Positions 16,417-25,200 of a DNA stretch of 25,722 nt are shown here, in pieces; within the stretch, counting starts at the first letter, position 1, and each line of letters starts with the position of its first letter. A program made the position numbers and the translations under genes. The stretch is from the IMG/VR virus record IMGVR_UViG_3300046517_000035, positions 1-25,722 of that record; one strand, written 5' to 3'. This stretch comes from a virus. Under the pieces are notes generated by a model that searched no databases, was not told the origin of the DNA, and saw nothing but the letters and a program-made list of their open reading frames with translations.

Positions 16417-16914
16417 CTAATTCGCCACGACTATTCCAGGAGGGTAGGATATTTGGTCTTGGCGATCAAGTACAATCGCCCCGAACAGCGTTCCTGTCGA
16501 ATGCGTTCCGACAGTAACGTACTCTAGCCGCAAGAAACGCGGCAGCACCATTGCTGCAGAAGGTGCAAGTGGAGTCGGCAGCAAAATTCTAGGCAAGTCA
16601 ACGTTAGAAAGATACCTGCCGATTAGAAGATTTGCTTCGGCGATTACACCAGAACTCCACATAGTAACGTAGGAACCCGGCACGCCGCTGCCGTTATCCG
16701 GCGCGCCTTCAAGCAGTACGTTCATTGACGTACCAACAGTGAAGGTTGCAGTAATCTGGATAAGCAGCTTCAGCGCCGGATCGTCGCCAACGCCCAAGTC
16801 ACGAGCATTAAGCAAGTCGATCACATTCGTGCTTTGCTGAGTACCAGTAGTCGGAGTGTCGGACGAGACAGTGCCCGCCGTGCCCGTGAATTGAAGTGCT
16901 CCATCGAGAATCAT
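16417..16914 (-). CDS. Capsid cement/decoration protein, Bbp16-like
   Basis: A 165-residue beta-rich protein: ILDGALQFTGTAGTVSSDTPTTGTQQSTNVIDLLNARDLG at the start, a central LKLLIQITATFTVGTSMNVLLEGAPDNG, and a C-terminal PRFLRLEYVTVGTHSTGTLFGAIVLDRQD. This matches the Bbp16 family, the cement protein that stabilises the BPP-1 capsid, and the gene directly follows the major capsid gene, as expected. TAAGGAG at the capsid stop supplies both the stop codon and the Shine-Dalgarno, with a 7-base spacing. Confidence 0.82.
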   Translation of the reverse strand: MILDGALQFTGTAGTVSSDTPTTGTQQSTNVIDLLNARDLGVGDDPALKLLIQITATFTVGTSMNVLLEGAPDNGSGVPGSYVTMWSSGVIAEANLLIGRYLSNVDLPRILLPTPLAPSAAMVLPRFLRLEYVTVGTHSTGTLFGAIVLDRQDQISYPPGIVVAN

Positions 16915-16921
16915 TTGTCTA

Positions 16922-16927
16922 CTCCTT
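16922..16927 (-). promoter_or_regulatory. Shine-Dalgarno overlapping the major capsid stop codon
   Basis: AAGGAG shares two bases with the TAA of the major capsid gene (16926-16928), seven bases before the ATG of the cement gene. It couples the translation of the two capsid proteins. Confidence 0.7.
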
Positions 16928-17969
16928 AGACGATACGAGCTTCGGTGTTCAAGATCGCATCAACCGTGCGAACCGGAACGCCTCGGAATGCAGTCACGAC
17001 ATGACCGTTGTACTGTTCCATCGTAAGCAAGACGTTCGTCTTATTCATGGCCTGTAGGTCAAGATAAGTGCGAACGACACGATTGCAGTAAATAACAGTC
17101 CGGCCCATCATCCCTTGAATGCTCGGCGCATCCGAAGTCTGCACGCCGCTCATCGTCGGACTAGTCGTCGGCAACCGATAGAAGCCGCGAATAAGTCCGT
17201 TGATAATGTTCGCCGCCGATGCACTGTTAAGCAACGTCACGTCGATGTTAGCGAGTCGGACGTTGTAACGCCAATCGCGAACGGTCAGGCCACACTCCCA
17301 CTTATAGTGATCTCTATAAGCCTGGAACAAATTGTTGCTACCGTCCGTAACCGGCCATTCGCCCATATCTTTGTGCTGCAAGCCAGTCATCTTACCTTTC
17401 GGGAAAATCCCGTGCGTGGTATTCGCGCCCCACGTTACGATCCAAATGGACGTATTCGTAGACGCCGTGCCAAGCATGTCGATGACATTAACAGCGGTCT
17501 GGGCCGTTGCAGTCGTCACTGAGTTATAACGCGGTGCAAATCCCATGAACCTTTCTGGATTTACCGCCGTGTTGCCATAGATCAGCGTCGATGCGACCTG
17601 CTGATTCATACCTTCCAAGAATGCATAAGTCTCGGAAAGGCGGAACTCAGCAGTATTGCCATTAAGATCGGCAATGTCCTTGTCCACTTCTGCGTAGACT
17701 TCCAGATCACCGCAGGTGTCGATGATCTGTGCAGTCGTGGACTTGGCGCGCGGCACACCATAATTGAGCAAGCGCCACGTTGCTTGCGGTAGGCCGGTTC
17801 GTACCGTCGTCTTATGTCCTGTTGGCAGATTCCCTTCCATTACAAGTTCGTCTAGAAGGATCTCATTCGTTTGCGACAAAAGCTCGACAATCGTCGCAAT
17901 CTTATAGTCATCGTCCAAACGCTTCGCCCAATCAGCGTAGGTAAGGACAGTCGTACCCAAGGTTGCCAT
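16926..17969 (-). CDS. Major capsid protein, BPP-1 Bbp17-like
   Basis: A 347-residue protein reading LTYADWAKRLDDDYKIATIVELLSQTNEILLDELVMEGNLPTGHKTTVRTGLP at the start, with TWRLLNYGVPRAKSTTAQI and a C-terminal NGHVVTAFRGVPVRTVDAIL. These are hallmarks of the major capsid family of BPP-1-type and related podoviruses, an HK97-like fold with a circularly rearranged topology. It builds the icosahedral head on the scaffold. It follows the scaffold gene and precedes the cement gene. TAAGAGG at the scaffold stop supplies the Shine-Dalgarno. Confidence 0.92.
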   Translation of the reverse strand: MATLGTTVLTYADWAKRLDDDYKIATIVELLSQTNEILLDELVMEGNLPTGHKTTVRTGLPQATWRLLNYGVPRAKSTTAQIIDTCGDLEVYAEVDKDIADLNGNTAEFRLSETYAFLEGMNQQVASTLIYGNTAVNPERFMGFAPRYNSVTTATAQTAVNVIDMLGTASTNTSIWIVTWGANTTHGIFPKGKMTGLQHKDMGEWPVTDGSNNLFQAYRDHYKWECGLTVRDWRYNVRLANIDVTLLNSASAANIINGLIRGFYRLPTTSPTMSGVQTSDAPSIQGMMGRTVIYCNRVVRTYLDLQAMNKTNVLLTMEQYNGHVVTAFRGVPVRTVDAILNTEARIV

Positions 17970-17981
17970 TACAAGTGCCTC

Positions 17982-18626
17982 TTATGAGAGTTTAGGACCG
18001 CCGGTGTGTGGACCTGTCGGACCATAAATTGACTGGCCCGGCGATGGTCTATCATTCGAGAGTGCGCCATTTGCCGCGCGTGCAGGCGGATTCCCGCTGA
18101 CCGATTCACCTTCAGAAAGGGCCTTTGCCCATCTGTAAAGTGTTCGCGCCACTGCCGGGTGATTACCTGCGCCCGTGTATTCAAGCGCCTCACGAAACTT
18201 CGGATCGGTCAACTCTGCGTTGTCTAGCACTTTTGCAACTGTTTGCAAGACACCATCAAGTTTTGCGCCTCCGATTTCAGCGTCGGCTTTGACTTCCTTC
18301 TGCCACGTTTCATTTTGCTTGTACCAATCCGCATATAATGCATCGGTACTCGCCTTGATCGCGGCAGTGTGTTGGTCAATCAAAGTCTGGGCTGCCTTGT
18401 GCGAAAGGCCCGCTTCCTTTGCAAGCCCTTCAAATGCCTTGAAAGTTTCATTCTCTTTGTCGAAACCTTCTGGTAGTGTGAGTTTAGCAGAATCATAGGG
18501 ATCAGCTTGCGGAGTAGCCGGAGCGGCTTCCGTTGTCGTCGCCGGTTCTGTCGTCGCCGCTGCTGTCTCCGTCGTTTCCGCCGGAATCGTCGGCGCTACC
18601 TCGGACTGCTGTTGCTGGGTTTGCAT
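17982..18626 (-). CDS. Capsid scaffolding protein
   Basis: A 214-residue protein placed just before the major capsid gene. It has a disordered N-terminus rich in Gln, Thr, Ala and Glu (about 1-45), then LPEGFDKENETFKAFEGLAKEAGLSHKAAQTLIDQH and charged helices (KASTDALYADWYKQNETWQKEVKADAEIGG). It ends in a Pro/Gly-rich tail. This is the usual layout of podovirus scaffold (gp9-like) proteins, which template procapsid assembly and leave before DNA packaging. The only Met is the first residue, with GAGAG just upstream. The first 125 bases overlap the Bbp19-like gene in another frame. Confidence 0.85.
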   Translation of the reverse strand: MQTQQQQSEVAPTIPAETTETAAATTEPATTTEAAPATPQADPYDSAKLTLPEGFDKENETFKAFEGLAKEAGLSHKAAQTLIDQHTAAIKASTDALYADWYKQNETWQKEVKADAEIGGAKLDGVLQTVAKVLDNAELTDPKFREALEYTGAGNHPAVARTLYRWAKALSEGESVSGNPPARAANGALSNDRPSPGQSIYGPTGPHTGGPKLS

Positions 18627-18861
18627 TTGATTCTCTCAACATCTGTAAGTAAAGGTCAGGGGAAGATTCCATAATATCGGCGGTAAGTCGGAGGCCGACA
18701 TTCCGGTGGCCCTCATTGAAAGCCATTGACAAGGCATTGGATGCAAAGGATGAAGTATAGATGTGGCAGGATGCAAGCAAATCATAAAAATACGACCGCC
18801 CGTCTGGGGTGGACATAAATTTGGCGAGTAGCTGAAGATGCTCACGGCGTTTCGATCTCAT
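18502..18861 (-). CDS. Bbp19-like protein
   Basis: A 119-residue protein. Residues 1-77 match the small Bbp19 family: RREHLQLLAKFMSTPDGRSYFYDLLASCHIYTSSFASNALSMAFNEGHRNVGLRLTADIME. Members lie beside the portal gene in BPP-1-type podoviruses; their role is not established. Residues 79-119 are an acidic Asp/Gly/Ser-rich tail encoded over the start of the scaffold gene in a different frame. The start overlaps the portal stop as ATGA. Confidence 0.75.
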   Translation of the reverse strand: MRSKRREHLQLLAKFMSTPDGRSYFYDLLASCHIYTSSFASNALSMAFNEGHRNVGLRLTADIMESSPDLYLQMLRESNANPATAVRGSADDSGGNDGDSSGDDRTGDDNGSRSGYSAS

Positions 18862-20534
18862 TGACTTCCGCGCCCCAGCATAAGTTGCAGTGCATTCGCC
18901 CCGCCGCCTACATTAGTATTTGAAAGTGTCTCGGCGCCTTGCGCAAGTCCTTGCCCGGCCTGCATTGCCTGCTGTTCTGCCTGCTGCTTCGCCTGCTCTT
19001 CGTCCATCGCCTTTACTTGTTCATCAGAACGGATCAAGCGTGCATCGACGCCGAGTGCTTCGCCGTAAACATCCATCGTTTGGTATTCGTCTAGCTTGTT
19101 AAGAATGTTAGGTTTAACTCCTGCGATAGAACCGGCGAAGGCCCACAGCTTTTCGATTCCGGCGGTTGCCAAGCCCCGTTGGGCCATAGCAAGCATGGAC
19201 ACATAGTCTACTTGAATATGAGTCGGTGCGCCAGCTAGTTTTGCCGGGGGAGGCGGTAGCAGCCCGCCCCGCCACATAATGCCCCAAGTGCGATCAATCG
19301 CCGGACCTAAGCCCTCCCCTATGATCCTTTCAAGAACCGGCCCAAGCAAGACTAACTTCTCTTCGCGCCTTGCATCAATTTCAGTAGCGGTGCGAACGGT
19401 TTGAAGGTCAGTAATGCCAGTAAATAAATCATTGTGGAAAGTAATCTTAATCCTATTCTGTATCTCCCGAATGTCCTGCATCATCTCGCCGATTTGCGGC
19501 TGCACTTGATAAATCGGCTTCATGCCTTCGCGGCCCGTCAGCAGGCCTGCGACATACGTTACGCCGCCGGGCAGCAAAGATGCAGGTTGGTTCTTCAATG
19601 AAACGTCCGCTTGCATCGGCGGATTGACCATCTTGTCAATCGCTTGTCCTTTGCGCCGCGTTTCTTGTTGAAGTTGTTTGGTGTCGCCGAGTGCATCCAT
19701 CCCGGGCGAGCGGCCGTATGGATCATTACCAGACGTGTCCCACCGGGGATTGACGCACGGCCACTCATAAAATCCTTGCGCCCGTAGCACTCGATCATTC
19801 GTACTACCTTGTTCCCAATACACTTCGCGGAAAGGAAAACGCTTCGGCACCTGATCAAAGTTGTCTTTATTTGCTTCAATTACATGACACACAAGTTTTT
19901 CTTGCGTAGATAAGCTCGCTTGGGCGCCCGGCCCCACACTCTGCTTTACATCTTGACTTACATTCTCGATCCCAAACATACCAACAAGCTGGCTCATCGA
20001 CATTGTAAGTTCGCGGGCCACCGTCCTGACTTGCAGCTTATGATTCAGATCAAAGAAGTACTCGCCCGCGCACGGATTATAACAATGAATAACATTCTCG
20101 AAGTCTTGGTAAACAATAATACATGCAGTCCCGAACACAACCAAGTCGAAATACATTATGGCAATTGCTTGGTAGAAGTTAGATTCTTGGAAGACGCGCA
20201 TCATCCGGCGATTGCATTCACCAAGCCAGATAGCTACATCAATGTCATCTTCCATATTCTCGATCTGGAGTTTAAACCACGGCCGCGTCGGACTTGAGAT
20301 GCCGGCTGTCATTCCAGAGGCTAAGACGCGAGCCGCAAGTGTCGCGGATGAATCAATGATGTTATTATTGATCGGCGAGCCTCGATTCATCTGATTGGCA
20401 ATTACCAACCAACGATAGCGCCGGGGCAGAATGAAGTCGGCTAATTCTCTCCAGTGTAACCACCAAGAATAACGCTTGATACGCATACCCGCGAGCAGGC
20501 CGTCACAATGCGTTCTGAGGGCTTCGGCGCTCAC
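18858..20534 (-). CDS. Portal (head-to-tail connector) protein
   Basis: A 558-residue protein of the podovirus head-tail connector family (T7 gp8-like, 536 residues). It starts at GTG 20534: SAEALRTHCDGLLAGMRIKRYSWWLHWRELADFILPRR is the family's standard N-terminus, and the GTG lies two bases after the stop of the 47-residue gene. The frame is open 84 codons further upstream, but that extension is Arg-rich antisense-like sequence inside two other genes. Further family motifs are ARVLASGMTAGISSPTRPWFKL, FGTACIIVYQDF and the Gln-rich C-terminus (EEQAKQQAEQQAMQAGQGLAQG). It forms the dodecameric ring through which DNA is packaged and ejected. Confidence 0.93.
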   Translation of the reverse strand: MSAEALRTHCDGLLAGMRIKRYSWWLHWRELADFILPRRYRWLVIANQMNRGSPINNNIIDSSATLAARVLASGMTAGISSPTRPWFKLQIENMEDDIDVAIWLGECNRRMMRVFQESNFYQAIAIMYFDLVVFGTACIIVYQDFENVIHCYNPCAGEYFFDLNHKLQVRTVARELTMSMSQLVGMFGIENVSQDVKQSVGPGAQASLSTQEKLVCHVIEANKDNFDQVPKRFPFREVYWEQGSTNDRVLRAQGFYEWPCVNPRWDTSGNDPYGRSPGMDALGDTKQLQQETRRKGQAIDKMVNPPMQADVSLKNQPASLLPGGVTYVAGLLTGREGMKPIYQVQPQIGEMMQDIREIQNRIKITFHNDLFTGITDLQTVRTATEIDARREEKLVLLGPVLERIIGEGLGPAIDRTWGIMWRGGLLPPPPAKLAGAPTHIQVDYVSMLAMAQRGLATAGIEKLWAFAGSIAGVKPNILNKLDEYQTMDVYGEALGVDARLIRSDEQVKAMDEEQAKQQAEQQAMQAGQGLAQGAETLSNTNVGGGANALQLMLGRGSQ

Positions 20535-20536
20535 AA

Positions 20537-20680
20537 TCAGCGGCCTAGCAAAAGGTAAAGAACTAGAATAACCAAAAGAAGGCCGCCGATCCCGAAGCCG
20601 CCGTTGTAGCCATACTGTGAGTAGCCCCAGCCGCCGCCGAACAGCAGCAGCAGAACAAGGACAACTAAGATGATGTCCAT
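20537..20680 (-). CDS. 47-residue two-helix membrane protein (DUF3309-like)
   Basis: A short gene easily missed between the holin and the portal. The product begins MDIILVVLVLLLLFGGGWGY, continues SQYGYNGGFGIGG and ends LLLVILVLYLLLGR. The two hydrophobic helices (about 3-14 and 34-45) with a Gly/Tyr-rich connection resemble DUF3309 proteins. The ATG overlaps the holin stop as TAATG, and the stop lies two bases before the portal GTG, so it fits the operon exactly. It may assist lysis (pinholin-like or antiholin), but this is inference from its place and topology. Confidence 0.75.
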   Translation of the reverse strand: MDIILVVLVLLLLFGGGWGYSQYGYNGGFGIGGLLLVILVLYLLLGR

Positions 20681-20973
20681 TATGCTGGCAACTTAGGCGG
20701 AGGAACAAGCATCGGCGCAGCAGCCGCCTGCCGGAGCGCCCGCTGCGCCTGTATCTTTTGCCACAACGACCAACAACCAGATGCAATTATCATCGCCATG
20801 CCGACACCCATCTGAATGTCACTGGCCGATACTGTTTGCGCCCACATGAAACCTGCGCTCCCAGCCGCTACCAATAAGGTACGGACTAATGCAGTCGCAA
20901 GCGGCACATACGCCTGCCACGTTTCCGGCAGTTGCGCCGTATTGATATTTGTTACTGAAGGTTGGTCAGACAT
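20680..20973 (-). CDS. Putative holin
   Basis: A 97-residue protein with two predicted transmembrane helices (about 23-45 and 55-72: ATALVRTLLVAAGSAGFMWA and MGVGMAMIIASGCWSLWQK) and a basic, Ala/Pro-rich C-terminus. It resembles small two-helix holins of alphaproteobacterial phages, which permeabilise the inner membrane. It begins with the Shine-Dalgarno TAAGGA formed by the stop of the coiled-coil membrane protein. Its stop overlaps the 47-residue gene. No endolysin is visible next to it. Confidence 0.68.
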   Translation of the reverse strand: MSDQPSVTNINTAQLPETWQAYVPLATALVRTLLVAAGSAGFMWAQTVSASDIQMGVGMAMIIASGCWSLWQKIQAQRALRQAAAAPMLVPPPKLPA

Positions 20974-20984
20974 TAGAAGAATCC

Positions 20985-21419
20985 TTACACCGGCTTCAAG
21001 TGTTCAGTAAGCCATATCAACGCGCCTATAACGCCGCCGATTATTCCTACAAATGCCGCCCCGGCGATAATAACCATAGAAAACTTCTTTCCGAAAGCTG
21101 AGAGACCCGCACGTTGTTCTTTATCTGCAATTACAGAACGCAAATCCGGCCGCATTTCATTAAAAGCCGCAATAGAAGCGAGAATCAATGGTAGATCCTT
21201 TAATGCCTCTAGAATTAGAGCTAACTTATTAACGCACTGCGCCTCGGCCGCTACAAACTTCTGCATTTCATTGTTCATTCCGTGCATTCCGGCCCGGATC
21301 GTCGTTGTGTCTTCTTTCAATGCAGCTATTCTGGTTTCTAGAATAGCCACTCGCTCGCCCATAGCATTGACTGTGCGTGCATCGGGCACTGTTACTTTTG
21401 GTTCTCCTGATGAAATCAT
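20985..21419 (-). CDS. Coiled-coil protein with C-terminal membrane anchor
   Basis: A 144-residue protein. The N-terminal part (about 18-75) has heptad-like helices (MGERVAILETRIAALKEDTTTIRAGMHGMNNEMQKF). Residues about 113-136 form one transmembrane segment (MVIIAGAAFVGIIGGVIGALIW). The shape resembles holin-accessory (XhlA-like) or spanin-like proteins, and the holin follows directly. Start on an ATGA overlap with the poly-proline gene. Family not recognised with certainty. Confidence 0.6.
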   Translation of the reverse strand: MISSGEPKVTVPDARTVNAMGERVAILETRIAALKEDTTTIRAGMHGMNNEMQKFVAAEAQCVNKLALILEALKDLPLILASIAAFNEMRPDLRSVIADKEQRAGLSAFGKKFSMVIIAGAAFVGIIGGVIGALIWLTEHLKPV

Positions 21420-21637
21420 TGTCCGAATAAAGACTTCCTTTGTGAAGTGCGCTGATCCATTGCGCCTTGCGGGGAAGTTAGGATGGACGCGCCAAGGCCG
21501 GCCAACGGCCCATTCATACTTGGAAGTGATGGTGCCGCAGCCGCATACGTCGGCGGATTTGCAGGTGGCGGCGGAGGCGGGGGTGGAGCCGCTGAAGAAC
21601 TACCGCCGCCGCCAAACAACTTACTAACAAAGCTCAT
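21416..21637 (-). CDS. Small poly-proline phage protein
   Basis: A 73-residue protein: SFVSKLFGGGGSSSAAPPPPPPPP, then an Ala/Pro-rich stretch and a C-terminal LTSPQGAMDQRTSQRKSLFGQ. The start is taken at ATG 21637, which overlaps the previous stop as TAATG; the frame is open 20 codons further, but inside the previous gene. Small Pro-run proteins ending in a basic 'RKSLxG'-type motif are common near podovirus head genes. Their role is not established. Confidence 0.6.
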   Translation of the reverse strand: MSFVSKLFGGGGSSSAAPPPPPPPPANPPTYAAAAPSLPSMNGPLAGLGASILTSPQGAMDQRTSQRKSLFGQ

Positions 21638-22218
21638 TAGTATTGTCCATAATAAACGACTGCCTGCACTGCCACGCCCGCCGATGTAAACAAACAAAGT
21701 TCTTGGGATTCCGGAGTCATCAAGCCGCGAGAGAACGAACTAGTGTCGGCAACGACAGTCTGTGCAACCATCTGATATGCAGGCGACATAGCAACGCCGT
21801 TTGTCGCACAGGCAGTGCCGGTTCCATACTTCAACGACACATTGACAGTCCCGCCTGATACGATTGTATAGCCGCACACGTAAATTCGGCGGCCCGTTGC
21901 GAGTGCAACTAACTGCGTCGCCCCGTTCGTCGCTGCATCATAAACGACGTATTGATTGCAAGTGACGGGCGGCCCGGGCGGCATATTTACAGGCTGAGCA
22001 TACGCGGCAGATGCGAATAAAAGCAGCAACGCGGCAGCCGCAGGAATCTTGTAATCCTGTCGAATGCGCCCACCCCCGCCACATCTATCGCATGTCTGCT
22101 GCCGCCGAACATCAGTCGGATCTAATTCGCCGTTCTGCAACTTACGGATCTCCTCTTCCGGGCGCGGCATTAAGCCAACTCCACTACACTTATCGCATTC
22201 TTTGGTGGCTGGTTGCAT
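21637..22218 (-). CDS. Zinc-knuckle (CXXCXGXG) protein with internal signal-like segment, function unknown
   Basis: A 193-residue protein in one continuous frame. Residues 8-15 (CDKCSGVG) and 43-50 (CDRCGGGG) are two DnaJ-type CXXCXGXG units that could bind one zinc. Residues about 58-75 (IPAAAALLLLFASAAYAQP) look exactly like a Sec signal peptide, preceded by basic residues. The rest (76-193) is a beta-rich domain (CNQYVVYDAATNGATQLVALATGRRIYVCGY...GTGTACATNG...). A good Shine-Dalgarno (AAGGAG, seven bases) supports the ATG at 22218, and no usual start codon lies just before the signal-like segment. It may be a cytoplasmic zinc domain fused to an exported domain, or a protein with a second, unusual start. 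Confidence 0.65.
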   Translation of the reverse strand: MQPATKECDKCSGVGLMPRPEEEIRKLQNGELDPTDVRRQQTCDRCGGGGRIRQDYKIPAAAALLLLFASAAYAQPVNMPPGPPVTCNQYVVYDAATNGATQLVALATGRRIYVCGYTIVSGGTVNVSLKYGTGTACATNGVAMSPAYQMVAQTVVADTSSFSRGLMTPESQELCLFTSAGVAVQAVVYYGQY

Positions 22219-22225
22219 TTAACCA

Positions 22226-22231
22226 CTCCTT
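22226..22231 (-). promoter_or_regulatory. Shine-Dalgarno at the 1027-residue gene stop
   Basis: AAGGAG overlaps the TAA at 22230-22232 and lies seven bases before the ATG at 22218. It fixes the start of the zinc-knuckle gene upstream of its signal-like segment. Confidence 0.65.
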
Positions 22232-25200
22232 AGAACGTATTCTGATAACCCCAATTTGGGAAACCCAAGAAACTAGTTCCATTCACTGCTAAGCGCGTAG
22301 CAGAGTCCGCTAAAACATTTGTTAGCCCTGTGGCACCCACTGCGATCAAGTAGTTTTGCGCGGCATTGCTCCATGCGAGATAGTTGTCCGGGCCTGTGCC
22401 AACCGGGCATTTACCGGATGCCGCATCTGGAGGCGTTGCCCAAATAATCCAAGGCCCGCCAAGACCTGCTATACCAGTTCTGCCCGAGCTTGGCAGTCCC
22501 GATCCAGTCGTATTAGTCGGAGTAATTACCGATCCACCCGGCGATGCCGACAAGTCGAAACTGTTTCCTGACACATTAACTGCATAGTACGGAACATCCG
22601 CAGTAAATCCAGCTGGCACCGCATTTGCTGCGGTCGGATCGAATATCCATTTATCTCCTGTTGAAATAACAAGGCCGGAAGACAGTCCAGTTACCGTAAA
22701 GGCTCGCGCCCCGGTTGTCCACGTCAATGTTGAAAACATGCCAGCGGCGGTAACGCCAAATTCTGCGTCACTACTGATGGGCGCTGCGTACCCACTGCCA
22801 TACGCTCTTGGAGCCGTCGTCATGTGAGAGTATTCAGTATAGAAATGATACCCCCCGAAGGTGGTGAGATAATATGCCAAGAAATTAGCTCTGTCTTGCA
22901 CATAAGCTATTGCAGCAGCATGCTGCCGATTACTAGTCGCAGACATACACATTACAACATCGAAATAATTTGCCATGAATGTGAAGCCGTTAACCATCGT
23001 CATACGACCGGCGGCCCCATCATTAACAGCAAAGTTACCGACTGAAACATAATAGGCATTCATGACGGCAGCGGTATTACATAACCCGATCACTGCCAAG
23101 TCATCGTCCGCACCGTCGAGAATGTATTGAAGAATCTGCGAACCGTCGGGATGCACCGCGCCTCGGCAGAATTGCGCTGCATGCTGGCGGTCTCTTGTTC
23201 CCCATGAAGATGTTCGCAGCCAGCCTTGCCCTGAGTTAATGGGAATAATGCCGTACTTAGTTACCGGGTAAGTGATATTTCTATTACTTGGTACTGTCAC
23301 TGACGTAGAGAAGTTAGCTTGCTCGAATAGCGTATCGTAAAACTCTGGCGAACCATAAACAAGTGTAGGGTAGTAAGCGTAGGAAGGTTTGTGCGAATTA
23401 GTTGACTCTACCCACTCAAATACATTATTGCCGGTCGGCGGCGCAGTAAATGTGCTGGCATTCACGCCATCCCAATAAACGCCAGTGGCGGCGGCGGGCA
23501 TTCCTGTGTAGGATTGATTACGTAGATTAAGAAGTTGGCGCGTAGCACGCTGCCGCAGCATTCCGTGGAACGCTCCCGCAAGCCCGATTGCACGGACTGC
23601 TTTCTCCCCGCCTGCACTTTGGTTAAAGAAATGCCTGGCTGTATAAGCTGGTGTAAGCCCAAGGTTGTCGCTGCTACCAGTTGCACCAACATCATCGTTC
23701 ATCGGACCGATAGATACCGGATTCCAATCGTACGATGCAGCCCACGTCGCGTTGTTATCAGTAACTCCGACTAAGCCTTGATTCCACGGCGGAATAAGGC
23801 CGGTTGAGTGAAGATAAGGTGCGTTATATTGACAACGTGTTGTATGGTCGGCCGTTAGCGAGCCGGCGCCCTGGAAGAAATTCCATTTGGCGTTGACGTT
23901 GTGTGTATAGATCGTGCCAAAGTGCAGGCAAGTTGGCACGGGGTTAAAGGTCATTACGCCGGTCGCATCGCCCGCCGCCGTGACGTAACTGCTACTAACA
24001 TTGTTCGATGACTTGCATAATTGGAAGGTTGTCGTGGCGTTTCGAGTAGCCGCCCAATAGATGCGTGTAGTGCTAATAGCGGTATCGGCGGCCCCGCCCG
24101 CAACAGTGACGTAACCGGGGATAAGATTGCCCCCCGCACCGCCGGAATACCAATGTGAGACATTTCCGGTAACGGCCGCTGTGAGATTCTTTGAGGCGGC
24201 CGTCGAAGTGAATGTCTGTGGCGTCGCCGGCCACACTAGCGGAATTGTAGTTGGCCCCGCACCGTGTTGTGTGCTAAGCGACGAAAAGGCCCGCCAATTC
24301 TTTACTGGCGAATCGACGTTGTACCAAGGCTGGCAGATGCGTGCAATGTGCCGGAAGCCGCCGAGGGCACCTAAAGAATCGGTCAACGCTGCGATGTAGT
24401 GGTAGCAAAAAAGTTGGCCGTGCGGTGTGCCGCCTGCCGTTGCTGCAAACTCAGTTTCAACACGCCACACTGTTCCGGCCGCGCCATCCAAATAAACATA
24501 CTGTGCTAGATTGTTGGCATCACTTTTGAGATAAGCGTTCCAGTTGCCGGTTAGGCCAAAGTTAGCGCCTGCGCCAACGCCGCTGATCTGGAGTACTTCT
24601 GTATAGACTTCAGCAAGTGTACGTGCGCCCGCCGCTGGATGCGTCCCGCCGTTCCAAATCTGGTAGACAACAGAAGCACTGCCTGCAATTGAGACTGTCG
24701 AACGGAACATACAAGCGGCCCAACATAAGGAGCCGTCCGGATAATAACTGGCATTGACTGCGGGAGTTGACGATTGCGGCTGCACCGTACCGCCCGGTTC
24801 CTTAATTACAAACCAAGTCCCGGCCGGAACGTCGCCTTGCGCAAAAGACATTCCAACAATGTCTGAAATGAAATTGGCAGCCTGCGTCGAGCCCGATGTA
24901 TTTACTAATGTAAGGCTGCTGATCTGGGTGTTACCCGAAGAGGAACCGACGATGGTGAATGGCTGTGTGAATGGCGAGCCGATTGCGCCGGGCATCGTGG
25001 CTACGATGTTGATTGCATACGATCCAGTGGCAACAGTACCGCTCGTCTTGAGAGTTGTCCCAACAATTTGAAAACTGGCCGCATCGGTTCCAGTTAAACT
25101 GAGTGTGCCAGTAAACGGCGCACCGGCTGCCATCTGCACAACAATGGAACCGACTGTAGTTCCGGTTGGGGCACCCCCGGTAAACGTAGTGTTACTTAAC

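Noticed and set aside
20535-20786. 84-codon upstream extension of the portal reading frame
   Set aside because: It overlaps the holin and the 47-residue gene out of frame, is Arg-rich and lacks family similarity. The family N-terminus begins at the GTG at 20534.
21638-21697. 20-codon upstream extension of the poly-proline gene
   Set aside because: It lies inside the preceding gene, and the ATG at 21637 forms a TAATG overlap, the usual junction type here.
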